A DNA stretch of 64,000 nucleotides, from contig NZ_CP033073.1 of assembly GCF_003675325.1 (NCBI RefSeq), positions 4,712,001 through 4,776,000 on the forward strand. Direction: 5' to 3'. How positions within the stretch are numbered: position 1 is the first letter of the stretch; each line of letters opens with the position of its first letter. This document shows, piece by piece, positions 14,468 to 23,417 of this stretch. The translations under genes and the position numbers were made by a program. The notes beneath the pieces were generated by a model, which saw nothing but the letters and a program-made list of their open reading frames with translations, was not told the origin of the DNA and ran no database searches. This DNA is from Streptomyces dangxiongensis. Its GTDB lineage: Bacteria; Actinomycetota; Actinomycetes; Streptomycetales; Streptomycetaceae.

Positions 14468-15649
14468 TTACTCACAGGTGTGTTCGGCGGCGGTGTTCCC
14501 GCGGAAGGTCGGCACCGGCGAGGGGTCGCTCCCGCCGTCCCGTCCCGGGTTCTTCCCTGTGTCCTCGCTGTGCCCGTCCCGGGTCACCGCGACCGGCCGG
14601 TCCGCCCGCAGCCGCGCGAACAGCCTCTCGGCCGCGGGCTCCACGAGCTGGTCACGGTTGGAGTCGTAGACGTACGACTCCCTCGGTACGGTCAGGAACT
14701 GCACCTGTTCGGTGGGGATGTCGCGCAGTCCGCGCACCAGTTGGTACAAACCGCGCAGACTCGCCAGTTCCGGGTCGGTGGTCAGCGACGACGTCGCCGC
14801 GTCCAGCACCGGATACAGCTTCACCGGGTTCAGCAGGACGTCGTTGCCGCGCACCTTGCTGACGAGCGCCCCGAGGAACCGCTGCTGCCGCTCCATCCGC
14901 TCGGTGTCGCTGCCGTCGCCGAGCGTCTTGCGGGCGCGCACATAGCCGAGTGCCTGCTCCCCGTCGAGCAGGACCTTCCCGGCGGGCAGCTTCAGCTTCG
15001 CCGCCTCGTCGTCGACGGGTTCCCGCAGGCACACCTCGACGCCGTCGACGGCGTCCACCATGTCCTTGAACCCGCTGAAGTCCACGACCATGTGGTGGTC
15101 CACGCGGATGTCCGTCAGCTTCTCGACGGTACGGATCGTGCAGGCCGTACCGCCCACCTGGAAGGCGTGGTTGAGCATCGCGAACACCGGGTCGCTGCGG
15201 GTGCCGTCCGACTGCCGGCAGCCCGGGACGTCCACCATCAGGTCCCGGGGCAGCGAGACCGCGGTGGCGCTGCGCCGGTCGGCGGCAAGGTGCAGCAGGA
15301 TCGTCGTATCCGACCGCTCACTGCCCAGGTCGCGCCCGTACCGGCCGTTGTCCTCCCCGGCCCGCGTGTCCGACCCGATCAACAGGATGTTCTGCGCGTC
15401 GCGCACCAGCGCGGTGGGCCGTTCCCGCTCGTAGCGCGCCAGCTCGGCGGCTGCCGCGTCGTCGGCGGTGATGTTGGCGCTGAGCTTGGCGTAGACGGCC
15501 CACCCGGCCCCGCCGGCCAGGACGGCGAGCACGGCGGCCCCCAGCGCCGAGTACCGCAGCCAGCGCCGCCGCCGGCGCCGGGACAGCCCGTCACCGGTGG
15601 CGGAGGCTCCCGGACCGGGACCGAGGGAGTTGCCTGCGGTGTCGGTCAC
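14468..15649 (-). CDS. LCP family wall-polymer ligase, short form
   Basis: A 393-residue member without LytR_C. A short cytoplasmic tail with RRRRRRWLRY is followed by a transmembrane helix (SALGAAVLAVLAGGAGWAVY) and the LCP core: ILLIGSDTRAGEDNGRYG, DTTILLHL, AVSLPRDLMVDVPGC, MVVDFSGFKDMVDAVDGVEV and ALGYVRARKTLGDGSDTERM. The last 30 residues are hydrophilic and end in a lone Cys. The GTG at 15649 has no perfect Shine-Dalgarno sequence. A 231-nt gap separates it from the LCP gene at 12473-14236, so it may have its own promoter. Upstream lies a repeat-rich stretch. Confidence 0.9.
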   Translation of the reverse strand: MTDTAGNSLGPGPGASATGDGLSRRRRRRWLRYSALGAAVLAVLAGGAGWAVYAKLSANITADDAAAAELARYERERPTALVRDAQNILLIGSDTRAGEDNGRYGRDLGSERSDTTILLHLAADRRSATAVSLPRDLMVDVPGCRQSDGTRSDPVFAMLNHAFQVGGTACTIRTVEKLTDIRVDHHMVVDFSGFKDMVDAVDGVEVCLREPVDDEAAKLKLPAGKVLLDGEQALGYVRARKTLGDGSDTERMERQQRFLGALVSKVRGNDVLLNPVKLYPVLDAATSSLTTDPELASLRGLYQLVRGLRDIPTEQVQFLTVPRESYVYDSNRDQLVEPAAERLFARLRADRPVAVTRDGHSEDTGKNPGRDGGSDPSPVPTFRGNTAAEHTCE

Positions 15650-15779
15650 GGTGGGGCCACCCCCTCATGGCGTACGAGCGTCACGTCCTGCTCCTACGAC
15701 CATGGCGGCGGCCGGGGCGGGAGGCGCCCTGTACTACTCCGACCGGGTGAACGACACGGCCACGGCTGCTGGACCGCCT

Positions 15780-16045
15780 GGGGGACGCGGCCCTTGGGGC
15801 ACCTGGGCTCCGCGGCCCCGCCGGGACACCTGGGGGACGCTGCTGCCTCCGGAGGCACCTGGGGCCGCGGCCCGCGGTCGCCCGGGGGGCGCGGCCCGCG
15901 GTCGCCCATGGCCCACGGTCTTCGGGTCGCCCACAGTCCGCGATCGTCAGGACGGCCGCGGCGGCCCCGGCGGCCGCGGCCCTCGGTCGCCCGGGGTCCG
16001 CGGTCTTCGGGCTGCCCGGGGTCGCGGTCTTCGGGTCGCCCAAGT
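15780..16045. repeat. G/C-rich degenerate repeat tract
   Basis: The 468-nt gap between the short LCP gene and the TIGR03089 gene is low-complexity. GCGGCCCGCGGTCGCCC occurs exactly at 15867-15883 and 15891-15907. GGTCTTCGGG(T/C)(C/T)GCCC occurs at 15917-15932, 16002-16017 and 16026-16041. CACCTGGG-centred units occur near 15800, 15827 and 15855. Spacing varies around 24-28 bp. On the reverse strand this reads as repeating DPKT/GRPRAA-like peptides, but no start or ribosome site fits a real gene. I see no other feature in the gap. Confidence 0.6.
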
Positions 16046-16117
16046 CCGCGGACGTCGGGGCCGTCCCCCGACGATCGCCGTCCTCGCGGCAGCGAGCCCA
16101 GCGAGCCCCGGGCCGCC

Positions 16118-16871
16118 CTACCGCCTGACCGCCGTCACCCGCTCGCTCTCCACCCGCTTCGCGAGGCGGTCCTCGTCCAGTTGTTCCAGGTGCCGGCACA
16201 GCACCACGGACCCGCCGACGGCCAGCGGCGCGTACAGCCCGGCGCTGAGCCCCTCCCAGGTGTCGTACGGCAGCCCCGACAGTCGCGCCCCCGGCCCCGT
16301 CAGCTCCAGCGCCGGCGCCTGCGCCGAGGCCCGCTCGACCACCTCCGCCGCGCTGAACTCCCGGCCGGCGACGATGAGCGCCGGCTCCTCCGGATCCACC
16401 GGCGCGAACGGAGCGAACCGGTCTCCCTGACCCGGCACCTCCACTGCATAGTCGGCGAAACCGTCCGGCGTGCGCGGGAACCGTCCGCCCCAGGGGCCGC
16501 AGCGCCAGCGCCACCCGCTCGCCCCGGCAGGCCCGCGCCGCATCCAGGGTGTCCGGTCCGCTGACGACGACGTCGGCCGCCGCCGGATCCCCCGCGACGT
16601 CCGCGACCGCGCCCACCGAGGAACACGCCAGCAGCCACACCGCCGTCTGCCAGTGCGCGGGCAGCAGCAGCGCGACCCGGTCGCCGGGCCCGGCGGAGAG
16701 GTCGCCCTGGAGGAGGTTGGCGGTCTTGGCCACCCAGTTGGCGAAGGTGGCCACGGACAGTTCGACGCGTTCACCCGTGGCGTCGTCGTAGAAGGTCACC
16801 AGCGGGCGGCCGGGGTCCGCGGCGAGCGCGGAAGTCAGCAGGTCGGCAGGGGTGCGATCGGTGGCGTTCAC
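16118..16871 (-). pseudogene. TIGR03089 family protein (AMP-ligase N-terminal-like), frameshifted
   Basis: The first half, from GTG 16871, reads NATDRTPADLLTSALAADPG and SAGPGDRVALLLPAHWQTAV, as in the TIGR03089 family, which resembles the N-terminal part of acyl/AMP ligases. After LALRPLG the family sequence continues only in the next frame: GGRFPRTPDGFADYAVEVPG, SGLPYDTWEGLSAGLYAPLA and SVVLCRHLEQLDEDRLAKR, to TAG at 16118. Removing one C from the run CCCC at 16488-16491 restores a single 250-codon frame of normal family length. As written, translation would run on in the wrong frame to 15681 and give a 396-residue chimera. It may be a true pseudogene or a homopolymer sequencing error. Function of the family is unknown. 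Confidence 0.8.
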
Positions 16872-17269
16872 CCGGCACAGGGTACGCGCGGGCCGGCGCG
16901 CGCACCGCGTGGTGAGGCCACCGGTTCGGCCTTCGTCTCCGGTGCCTCCCCGCTCGCCGCCCGCTGGATCGGCGTCACCTGCGCCGCGGTCTCGGGCCGC
17001 GGCGGAGGACCGTACGGTTCCACGTGATTTCCGGGCCCGGGACGGGTTCGCCAGCGAGTGCCCCGGCAAGCGTCTCTACGGCAAGCTCGGCACGGCCCGC
17101 TCCAGCGCGGCGCGCTGCCAGGGGGGGCGGCCGGGGGAAACCGCGCACCGATCCGACGGGACTCCGCGCGGCCATCGAGGGTGTCGTCGCCTGGTCTGCA
17201 TACACTGACCGGCCGAAACGACGGTCGACGAGTGGTGCGGCCGGACCCGGCAGGAAGCAGAGACGACAG
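16872..17269. promoter_or_regulatory. Intergenic region upstream of the guanylyltransferase gene
   Basis: A 398-nt divergent gap with no convincing gene on either strand. A possible -10 hexamer TACACT lies at 17211-17216, 54 nt before the guanylyltransferase GTG, but no good -35 sequence is seen at 16-18 nt spacing. The rest is GC-rich and without notable repeats. Confidence 0.3.
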
Positions 17270-18352
17270 GTGACAGAAGCGATCCTCCTGGTCGGTGGCA
17301 AGGGCACGCGGCTGCGACCGCTCACGGTGCACACGCCCAAGCCGATGGTCCCCGCCGCCGGGGTGCCGTTCCTCACCCACCAGTTGGCGCGGGCCAGGGC
17401 GGCGGGCGTCGAGCACATCGTCCTCGCCACCAGCTATCTCGCCGAGGTCTTCGAACCCTGTTTCGGCGACGGCTCCGCGCTGGGCCTGCACCTGGAGTAC
17501 GTCACCGAGGAGGAGCCCCTGGGCACGGGCGGCGCCCTCCGCAACGTCGCCTCCCGCCTCCACTCCGGCCCCGACGACCCGGTCCTGGTCTTCAACGGCG
17601 ACATCCTGACCGGCCTCGACATCAGGGCCCTCATCGGCACGCACGAGTCGACGGGCGCGGACGTCTCCCTGCACCTGACGAAGGTGCCGGACCCGCGGGC
17701 CTACGGGCTCGTCCCCACGGACGCGACCGGGCGCGTCCAGGCCTTCCTGGAGAAGCCGCAGACCGCGGAGGAGATCGTCACCGACCAGATCAACGCGGGG
17801 GCGTACGTCTTCCGCCGCTCGGTCATCGACGCGATCCCGGCGGGCCGCCCCGTCTCCGTCGAACGCGAGACCTTCCCCGGCCTGCTGGCGGCCGGCGCGC
17901 ACCTCCAGGGCATGGTCGACTCCACCTACTGGCTGGACCTCGGCACCCCCGCCGCGTTCGTCCGCGGCTCGGCCGACCTGGTCCTCGGCCGCGCGCCGTC
18001 CCCGGCCGTCCCCGGCCGACGCGGCGACCGCCTGGTCCTCCCCACGGCCACGGTCGCGCCGGACGCGAAACTGACCGGTGGCACGGTGGTCGGCGAGGGC
18101 GCGTACGTGGCACCGGGCGCGCGGGTCTCCGGCTCGGCCATCCTCCCCGGCGCCGTCATCGAACCCGACGCCGTCATCACCGACTCCCTGGTCGGCACCC
18201 GGGCCCGCGTCGGCGAACGCTCCGTCCTCACCGGCACGGTCGTCGGCGACGGCGCGATCGTGGGCGCCGACAACGAACTGCGCGAGGGAGCACGCGTCTG
18301 GTGCGACGCCCACATCCCCCCGGCAGCCCTCCGCTTCTCCTCCGATCAGTAA
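17270..18352 (+). CDS. manC: Mannose-1-phosphate guanylyltransferase (NDP-sugar pyrophosphorylase)
   Basis: A 360-residue two-domain enzyme. The nucleotidyltransferase domain (about 1-235) starts AILLVGGKGTRLRPLT with KPMVPAAGVP, EEPLGTGGALRN, LVFNGDIL for the metal Asp, FLEKP and NAGAYVF. The C-terminal part is a left-handed beta-helix of hexapeptide repeats (TVAPDAKLTGGTVVGEGAYV and following). It should form GDP-mannose from Man-1-P and GTP, using Man-1-P made by manB in this window. The assignment to mannose rather than glucose rests on the conserved block shared with manA and manB. The GTG at 17270 immediately precedes the conserved strand. Confidence 0.8.
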   Translation: MTEAILLVGGKGTRLRPLTVHTPKPMVPAAGVPFLTHQLARARAAGVEHIVLATSYLAEVFEPCFGDGSALGLHLEYVTEEEPLGTGGALRNVASRLHSGPDDPVLVFNGDILTGLDIRALIGTHESTGADVSLHLTKVPDPRAYGLVPTDATGRVQAFLEKPQTAEEIVTDQINAGAYVFRRSVIDAIPAGRPVSVERETFPGLLAAGAHLQGMVDSTYWLDLGTPAAFVRGSADLVLGRAPSPAVPGRRGDRLVLPTATVAPDAKLTGGTVVGEGAYVAPGARVSGSAILPGAVIEPDAVITDSLVGTRARVGERSVLTGTVVGDGAIVGADNELREGARVWCDAHIPPAALRFSSDQ

Positions 18353-18659
18353 CCACCCCCGAGAGCCCCACCCCGACAGCGGCCAGCCGCACCCCCGCCC
18401 CGCTGCGGGCAGTCGTGGCGCTGGGGCGGCCCGGGTGGGCGCAGCGGCACCGGCCGGCGCCGGCGAGCGTCCCTACCCGGTGTCCGGCGGCGCCCGGCCG
18501 TCACCGGCGAGCGTCCCCACCGGTGTCCGGCGGCGCCCGGCCGGCACAGGCCCCGCGTCCGGCGGCACCCAGCCGGCACAGGCAAGTGTCCCTACCCGGC
18601 GACCGGCGACAGTCACCCGCGTTCGGCGCCACCCACCCGGAGGGACAGCACAGCCCCCC
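18353..18659. repeat. Intergenic stretch with about 43-bp tandem repeats
   Basis: The 307-nt gap between convergent genes holds a repeat of about 43 bp built on CCGGCGAGCGTCCC followed by GGTGTCCGGCGGCGCCCGGCCG. Clear copies lie at 18460-18500 and 18504-18543. A degenerate continuation runs to about 18600, where GCAAGTGTCCCTACCCGG matches the first half again. There is no credible gene. It may act as a terminator-like structured region for both neighbours. Confidence 0.55.
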
Positions 18660-19682
18660 TCACAGCAGCCCGATATCCACCCGAGGCATCTTCGGCACCC
18701 GCCGCCCCGGCACGCACCCGCTCAGCAGAATCAGCCGGGCCGCCCGATGCCGCTGCCCGGCATACGGCTCCAGCAGCCGCAGCATCACGGAGTCGTCCGC
18801 GTCCCGGTCACCGGCCAGGGCCCACCCCACGATCCCCGGCAGATGCAGATCCCCCACCGTCACCGCGTCCGCCGCCCCGTGGCTGCGCTGCACGACCTCG
18901 GACGACGTCCACGGCCCCACCCCCGGCACGACCTCCAACCGCGCCCGAGCGGCCTCCGCCGGCATCCCGACCGCCTGCTCCAGCCGCGCGGCGACGCGTA
19001 CGGCCCGCAGGATCGTGGACGCCCGCTTGTCGTCGACCCCGGCCCGGTGCCACTCCCAGGAGGGAATCAGCGCCCACGTCCGCGGCGCGGGCATCACGGA
19101 CATCGGCCGTTCCCCCACCCCCGCGGGCCCCGGCGCCGGCTCCCCGAACCGCCGTACGAGCAGTCGCCACGCCCGGTACGCCTCGTCAGTGGTGACCTTC
19201 TGTTCCAGCACGGACGGGATCAGCGACTCCAGCACCAGCCCGGTCCGGGTCAGCCGCAGCCCCGGTCGCCGGTGCCGCGCCAGGGCCACCACCCGGTGCC
19301 GCGGTACGAACGCGCCGGGATCGTCGGCGGCACCGAGCAGCTCCGGCAGCCGCTCCAGCAGCCACTCGGCGCCGGGCCCCCACGCCTCGCCGAGCACCTC
19401 ACCCCGGTACGCGCGCACCCGCAGCGTGCCCGGCCCGGCGGGCGTACGGGTGGCCCGCCACACGGACCCGTCCGCCGTGGCCCGGAACGTCGGGTCGGCG
19501 GGCCCGCGCCGGAGCGGTCCGAGGACCAGCCCGAGCTCGACGGGCCCGTCCGGCACCCACCGCCGTACCCGCACCGGCGCGCTCGCCTGCCGCGCCACCC
19601 CGGCCGCGGCGCCCGCGGGTACGGCGGCATGCCCGCCGCGTACGGTCGTACGCGTGGGGCGCTGGGGAAAACGTCCTGCCAC
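18660..19682 (-). CDS. AlkA-type DNA-3-methyladenine glycosylase (HhH-GPD)
   Basis: A 340-residue protein. The N-terminal half is a beta-rich domain, as in AlkA (RVRAYRGEVLGEAWGPGAEW). The second half is helical with the helix-hairpin-helix LEVVPGVGPWTSSEVV and the catalytic Asp in AVTVGDLHLPG. Such enzymes remove alkylated bases from DNA by cleaving the glycosidic bond. SVLEQKVTTDEAYRAW matches the usual helix before the hairpin. The GTG start at 19682 lacks a strong ribosome site, so the first 20 or so basic residues (RFPQRPTRTTVRGG) could be over-called. It is not co-transcribed with the convergent guanylyltransferase gene. Confidence 0.85.
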   Translation of the reverse strand: MAGRFPQRPTRTTVRGGHAAVPAGAAAGVARQASAPVRVRRWVPDGPVELGLVLGPLRRGPADPTFRATADGSVWRATRTPAGPGTLRVRAYRGEVLGEAWGPGAEWLLERLPELLGAADDPGAFVPRHRVVALARHRRPGLRLTRTGLVLESLIPSVLEQKVTTDEAYRAWRLLVRRFGEPAPGPAGVGERPMSVMPAPRTWALIPSWEWHRAGVDDKRASTILRAVRVAARLEQAVGMPAEAARARLEVVPGVGPWTSSEVVQRSHGAADAVTVGDLHLPGIVGWALAGDRDADDSVMLRLLEPYAGQRHRAARLILLSGCVPGRRVPKMPRVDIGLL

Positions 19683-19740
19683 TGAAGGGTCCTAGAGCTG
19701 CCGGGGCTGTCCTACGAGAGTAGGTGGTGTCCGAGGTGTC

Positions 19741-21093
19741 TCACCGCACCTCTAGGAACGCCCCCGCGTCCCGCTGCGGACGCGGTCCCGGCTCCCCGGC
19801 CGGATGGCCGACCGCCACCGCGCCCATGGGGTCCCAGCCGGCCGGCAGCTCCAGCACGTCGCGCACCACGTCCCGGCAGAACATCGTGGACGACACCCAC
19901 GCCGAGCCCAGCCGTTCCCCGGCGAGCGCGACCAGCAGGTTCTGCACGCCCGCGCCCATCGCGACGACGAACATCTCCCGCTCGGCGCCGTCCCGCCGCG
20001 CGTCCCCGTAGGTGTGCGAGCCGTCCATGACGAGGCACGGCACGACCAGACAGGGCGCGCTGCGGAGCACGTCCCCGCGGCGGATCCGCCGGGCGACGGA
20101 CTCCTCGCTCTTGCCGTCCCGGCGCAGGTCGGCCACCCAGGCGTCCCGCATCGCGTCCAGCAGCCGCGTGCGGGACTCCGCCGACTCCAGCAGCACGAAC
20201 CGCCACGGCGTGGTGTGGTGCGGGGCGGGCGCGGTGACCGCCGCGGCCACCGCGCGGCGTACCGCGCCGGGGTCGACGGGCTCGTCGGTGAACGCCCGGA
20301 CCGTGCGCCGCTGGGTCACCGCCTCGCGGACCGCCTCCGAGGTGCCGAGCCGGAACATGTCGTCCCGCGCGGTGCGCACCAGCGCCCGTGCGCCCTCCCC
20401 GTTCCCGTTCCCGTCACCGTCCGTGCCGTCCTGGGCCTTGGTCACCAGGTGCGGCAGGCCGCGCACCACGGCCACGGGCCGGCCCGCCGTCTTGCCCTTG
20501 ACCAGGTCACCGGCGGCGGCCAGCTCGTCCGCCGTGGCGACGACGGTCGCGTTGAGCGGGTTGCCGTGCCCGTCCGTGCCGCCGCGCAGATCGTCCAGCA
20601 CGCGCACCCCGGCGGCGCCGATGGCCACGTCGGTCAGCCCCGCGCGCCAGGGTCGCCCGAAGGTGTCGGTGACGACGACACCGACGTCGACGCCGAGGGC
20701 GTCGCGCAGGCCGGCCCGGATCGCGCGCGCGGACGCGTCCGGGTCCTCGGGCAGCAACAGCACCGTCCCGGCGGGCGTGTTGGAGGCGTCGACCCCGGCG
20801 GCGGCCATGACCAGGCCCTGTCGGTTCTCCACGATGCGCAGAGTGCCGCGCCGGGCCACGACCCGGACCGTTTCGGCGTCGATCGCGGCCTCCCGGTCGT
20901 CCGCCCGGACGATCCGGCCCTCGGCCTTGGAGACGATCTTGGAGGTGACGAGCAGCACGTCACCGTCGGCCAGGCGCGGCTCGGCCGCGGCGATCAGCTT
21001 GGCCAGGTCGTCGCCCGGCTGCACCTCGGGGATGCCCGACAGGGCCCGGACCGAGTACTCCGGGCGCTCGTGCCCCGGGCGCTCCTCGCTCAC
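19741..21093 (-). CDS. fbiB: F420 biosynthesis protein FbiB (gamma-glutamyl ligase and nitroreductase-type reductase)
   Basis: A 450-residue fusion. Residues 1 to about 245 form the CofE-like coenzyme F420-0:L-glutamate ligase ([47 protein letters not shown]). About 250-450 is an FMN nitroreductase fold ([50 protein letters not shown]), which in actinobacteria reduces dehydro-F420-0. It adds the polyglutamate tail of coenzyme F420 in the cytosol. The GTG start overlaps the upstream fbiA stop as GTGA, showing translational coupling. Confidence 0.93.
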   Translation of the reverse strand: MSEERPGHERPEYSVRALSGIPEVQPGDDLAKLIAAAEPRLADGDVLLVTSKIVSKAEGRIVRADDREAAIDAETVRVVARRGTLRIVENRQGLVMAAAGVDASNTPAGTVLLLPEDPDASARAIRAGLRDALGVDVGVVVTDTFGRPWRAGLTDVAIGAAGVRVLDDLRGGTDGHGNPLNATVVATADELAAAGDLVKGKTAGRPVAVVRGLPHLVTKAQDGTDGDGNGNGEGARALVRTARDDMFRLGTSEAVREAVTQRRTVRAFTDEPVDPGAVRRAVAAAVTAPAPHHTTPWRFVLLESAESRTRLLDAMRDAWVADLRRDGKSEESVARRIRRGDVLRSAPCLVVPCLVMDGSHTYGDARRDGAEREMFVVAMGAGVQNLLVALAGERLGSAWVSSTMFCRDVVRDVLELPAGWDPMGAVAVGHPAGEPGPRPQRDAGAFLEVR

Positions 21094-22076
21094 GCTCCCC
21101 GCACCTCCTCGGCCAGCGCCAGCGCCTCACGTGCCATCTGGGCGGTGGCGTCCGGTCCGGTCATCATCAGCGGCACGGCCCGGCAGCGGATGCGTCCGTC
21201 GGCCTCGACCCGCTCCACCACGCCGGCGTCCACGGTGTCGACCAGCCAGCCGTCCAGCAGCCCGGAGCCGTAGTGCTCGGCGACCGCGGCGGCCGTGGAC
21301 TCCACGCCGACCGCGGCGAGCACCTTGTCGGCCATCCCGCGCACGGGCGCGTCGCCGACGATGGGGGACAGGCCGACCACGGGCACGCCCGCGTCGGCGA
21401 TGGCCTCGCGGATGCCGGGCACGGCCAGGATCGTGCCGATGGACACGACCGGGTTGGACGGCGGGAACAGGATGACGTCCGCGGCGGCGATGGCCTCCAG
21501 GACACCCGGGGCCGGCTTGGCCTGCTCCGCGCCGACCGGGACGACCGCCTCGGCCGGGACGGAGGCGCGCAGCCGCACCCAGTACTCCTGGAAGTGGATC
21601 ACCTTGCGTTCACCCTCGCCCGCGGCGGAACCGCTGCCGGGCAGGGTGACGGCCACGTGTGTCTCGACGCGGTCGTCGGTCATCGGGATCAGCTTCACGC
21701 CCGGCTGCCAGCGGTCGCACAGCGCCTCGGTGACCGCGCTCAGCGGATACCCGGCGCCGAGCATCTGTGTCCGCACGATGTGTGTGGCGAAGTCCCGGTC
21801 GCCCAGCCCGAACCACTCCGGGCCGACGCCGTAGGCCGCCAGTTCCTCCTTCAGGTGGAAGGTCTCGTCGGTCCGCCCCCACCCCTGCTCCTCGTTGATG
21901 CCGCCGCCCAGTGTGTACATCACCGTGTCGAGGTCCGGGCAGACCTTCAGCCCGAAGAGATGGATGTCGTCGCCGGTGTTGCCGATGACCGTGATGTCCG
22001 CGTCCGGCACGGCCCGCTTCAGACCACGCAGGAAACGGGCACCGCCGATGCCGCCTGCCAGAACCACAATGCGCAT
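21090..22076 (-). CDS. fbiA: 2-phospho-L-lactate/PEP transferase FbiA (CofD)
   Basis: A 328-residue enzyme that joins the activated phospholactate or phosphoenolpyruvate moiety to the deazaflavin Fo to form (dehydro)-F420-0. Diagnostic stretches are the N-terminal [72 protein letters not shown] and the [13 protein letters not shown] loop. The ATG at 22076 starts directly before the glycine-rich strand; an upstream in-frame start would only add ten unrelated residues. It is operonic with fbiB by a 4-nt overlap. In M. tuberculosis the same pair lies next to whiB2, as here near whiB. Confidence 0.95.
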   Translation of the reverse strand: MRIVVLAGGIGGARFLRGLKRAVPDADITVIGNTGDDIHLFGLKVCPDLDTVMYTLGGGINEEQGWGRTDETFHLKEELAAYGVGPEWFGLGDRDFATHIVRTQMLGAGYPLSAVTEALCDRWQPGVKLIPMTDDRVETHVAVTLPGSGSAAGEGERKVIHFQEYWVRLRASVPAEAVVPVGAEQAKPAPGVLEAIAAADVILFPPSNPVVSIGTILAVPGIREAIADAGVPVVGLSPIVGDAPVRGMADKVLAAVGVESTAAAVAEHYGSGLLDGWLVDTVDAGVVERVEADGRIRCRAVPLMMTGPDATAQMAREALALAEEVRGA

Positions 22077-22110
22077 GAGGCCAAGTCTCGCAGGCGGGTA
22101 CGACAACGCG

Positions 22111-22195
22111 TCAGGCAGTCACCGGACGCGGCACCGACTGATTCGAGGCAGCCGGGTTCCGTCCGGCCGGGGCTCAGGCAGTCACCGGACGCGGC
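22111..22195. repeat. 22-bp direct repeat at the cysteine dioxygenase 3' end
   Basis: TCAGGCAGTCACCGGACGCG plus GC occurs at 22111-22132 and again at 22174-22195, a 63-bp offset. The second copy is the last seven codons and stop of the dioxygenase gene, so the gene end has been duplicated into the spacer toward fbiA. Confidence 0.7.
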
Positions 22196-22728
22196 CCGGT
22201 GCGCGCCTCGCAGTGCGGGGAGCCGTGCATCGGCATCTCGGTCAGTCCCGGGAAGTACACGTGCAGGCTGACCGCCGGCTCCAGCGTGTCGTTGACGACC
22301 TCGTGGACGTACCCCGGTGCGAAGACCCGACCCCACCCCCCGCCGGACTCCCCGCCGGCCCCGTGCGGCGGCCTGCCCGCCGCGCCGGCCGTCAGCGCGC
22401 GCGTGCCGTGCGCGGTGCGCTCGGTGAGCGTGCCCTCCAGGACGGTCAGCACTCCGGAGGAGCGGCCGTGGTCGTGCGGCCCGCTGCCCTGTCCGGGCAC
22501 CCAGGACAGCAGCCACACCTCGTAGCCGGGGCCGGTGCGCAGCCGGTGGTACCAGCGGCTGGTGGCGTCGTAGCGGACGAGGTGCGCCCACTGGGCGCGG
22601 TCGGCGGCGATCGAGCGCGCGAGTCCCACGAACTCGGCGATGGTGGCCGGGTGCTCGCGCGGCGGCTGGAGCAGGTGCGGGACTTCGAGGATGTCGCCGG
22701 CGATCTGGAGGTCGTTGTCGCTGTTCAT
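22174..22728 (-). CDS. Cysteine dioxygenase family protein (cupin)
   Basis: A 184-residue thiol-dioxygenase-like cupin. The first cupin motif is GPHDHGRSSGVLTVLEGTLTE, giving two His ligands to Fe(II), and the second is FAPGYVHEVVND with the third His. The Tyr in the segment before the first motif and WLLSWVPGQGSG fit the family. Such enzymes oxidise cysteine to cysteine sulfinate. The middle has an unusually Gly-rich insertion (AAGRPPHGAGGESGGGWG). The ATG has a reasonable ribosome site and opens MNSDNDLQIAGDILEVPHLL. It lies 97 nt upstream of fbiA on the same strand, but the insertion of a repeat suggests separate units. Confidence 0.85.
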   Translation of the reverse strand: MNSDNDLQIAGDILEVPHLLQPPREHPATIAEFVGLARSIAADRAQWAHLVRYDATSRWYHRLRTGPGYEVWLLSWVPGQGSGPHDHGRSSGVLTVLEGTLTERTAHGTRALTAGAAGRPPHGAGGESGGGWGRVFAPGYVHEVVNDTLEPAVSLHVYFPGLTEMPMHGSPHCEARTGPRPVTA

Positions 22729-23059
22729 CGGGGTGCGGTGGTCCTCGGCGGAAGAGTGGGGGGGCTGGAGCTGGGGTGTGGAGCCGGGTGACGCGTGCGG
22801 TCCGCCCGGGTCACGGGCGGGCGGGTGCCCCGGTGCGGGATCACGGAGCGTGGAACGCGGCCGAGTCGGGATGGACTCGGGGACAGCCGGAGCGGACTCG
22901 GCTCAACGGCTGGGACAGCAACAACAGCTACAGCGCGCGCGGGCGGCACCGAGGGACCCGGCGGAGCGGGTCGAGGCGGGCGCCAAGTTCGCGAGCATGC
23001 CCACTAGGACACCGGTTCACACCCGCACTGTCAACTCGCCGCCCGGTATGTGGGACATG

Positions 23060-23092
23060 TTTCACCTCATCCGGTTCTTCTGGCAGGTGAAA
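23060..23092. promoter_or_regulatory. Perfect 8-bp inverted repeat upstream of whiB
   Basis: TTTCACCT (23060-23067) and AGGTGAAA (23085-23092) are exact reverse complements with a 17-nt spacer. It is too loosely spaced for a good terminator and is more like a two-site operator. TCAC/GTGA half-sites resemble those reported for some developmental regulators, but spacing does not match any consensus I can state with confidence. Confidence 0.4.
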
Positions 23093-23315
23093 GGTTTGTT
23101 CACCGGGATGTGGGGACACATGGGGCACATCCGAGCGCTCGAGCCCCGCGGAACGCGATCGAACACGGGGACGTCCTTCTCCGTACAGGGATGTGTGCGG
23201 GGTGTCGGCCGCCCCATGGGTCCTGTCTGCGTGTCAAGGTTTATGCCGATTTGAACACTTTCTGCACGGCCTTGGTTCCGCAGAGTGAATAACGGGCCCA
23301 ATAGCAGATCTCAGC

Positions 23316-23345
23316 TTGACTCGCCCGGAGCAGCACACTTGTAAT
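23316..23345 (+). promoter_or_regulatory. Candidate whiB promoter
   Basis: TTGACT (23316-23321) and TGTAAT (23340-23345) are separated by 18 nt and lie 73 nt before the whiB ATG. The -35 is near consensus; the -10 is only moderately good. Confidence 0.45.
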
Positions 23346-23417
23346 TTCACTCGTGTCGTTCAGCCGGAATCGGTAACGGCCACGCACGGGGACGTGAAAG
23401 ACGGACGAGGGGCGCAC

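Larger units (their letters stand above)
22729..23417. promoter_or_regulatory. Long whiB upstream region
   Basis: A 689-nt non-coding gap, far longer than its neighbours and with AT-richer islands after 23040. It contains the 8-bp inverted repeat described separately (23060-23092), a second string of ATGTGGGGACACATGGGGCA-like direct half-repeats (23109-23128), and a candidate promoter at 23316-23345. Long upstream regions with several regulator sites are usual for whiB, which is controlled by developmental regulators; none of those sites can be named here with certainty. Confidence 0.6.

Noticed and set aside
11297..16564. A very long open frame on the + strand across the LCP genes
   Set aside because: It is antisense to three LCP genes with clear motifs. 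Long antisense frames are expected in GC-rich DNA and its product is low-complexity.
16868..18313. Reverse-strand open frame opposite the guanylyltransferase
   Set aside because: Antisense shadow of a gene with clear nucleotidyltransferase and hexapeptide motifs.
15780..18600. CRISPR array suggested by regular repeats
   Set aside because: Units are degenerate and adjoining, without unique spacers of constant length, and no cas genes are near.
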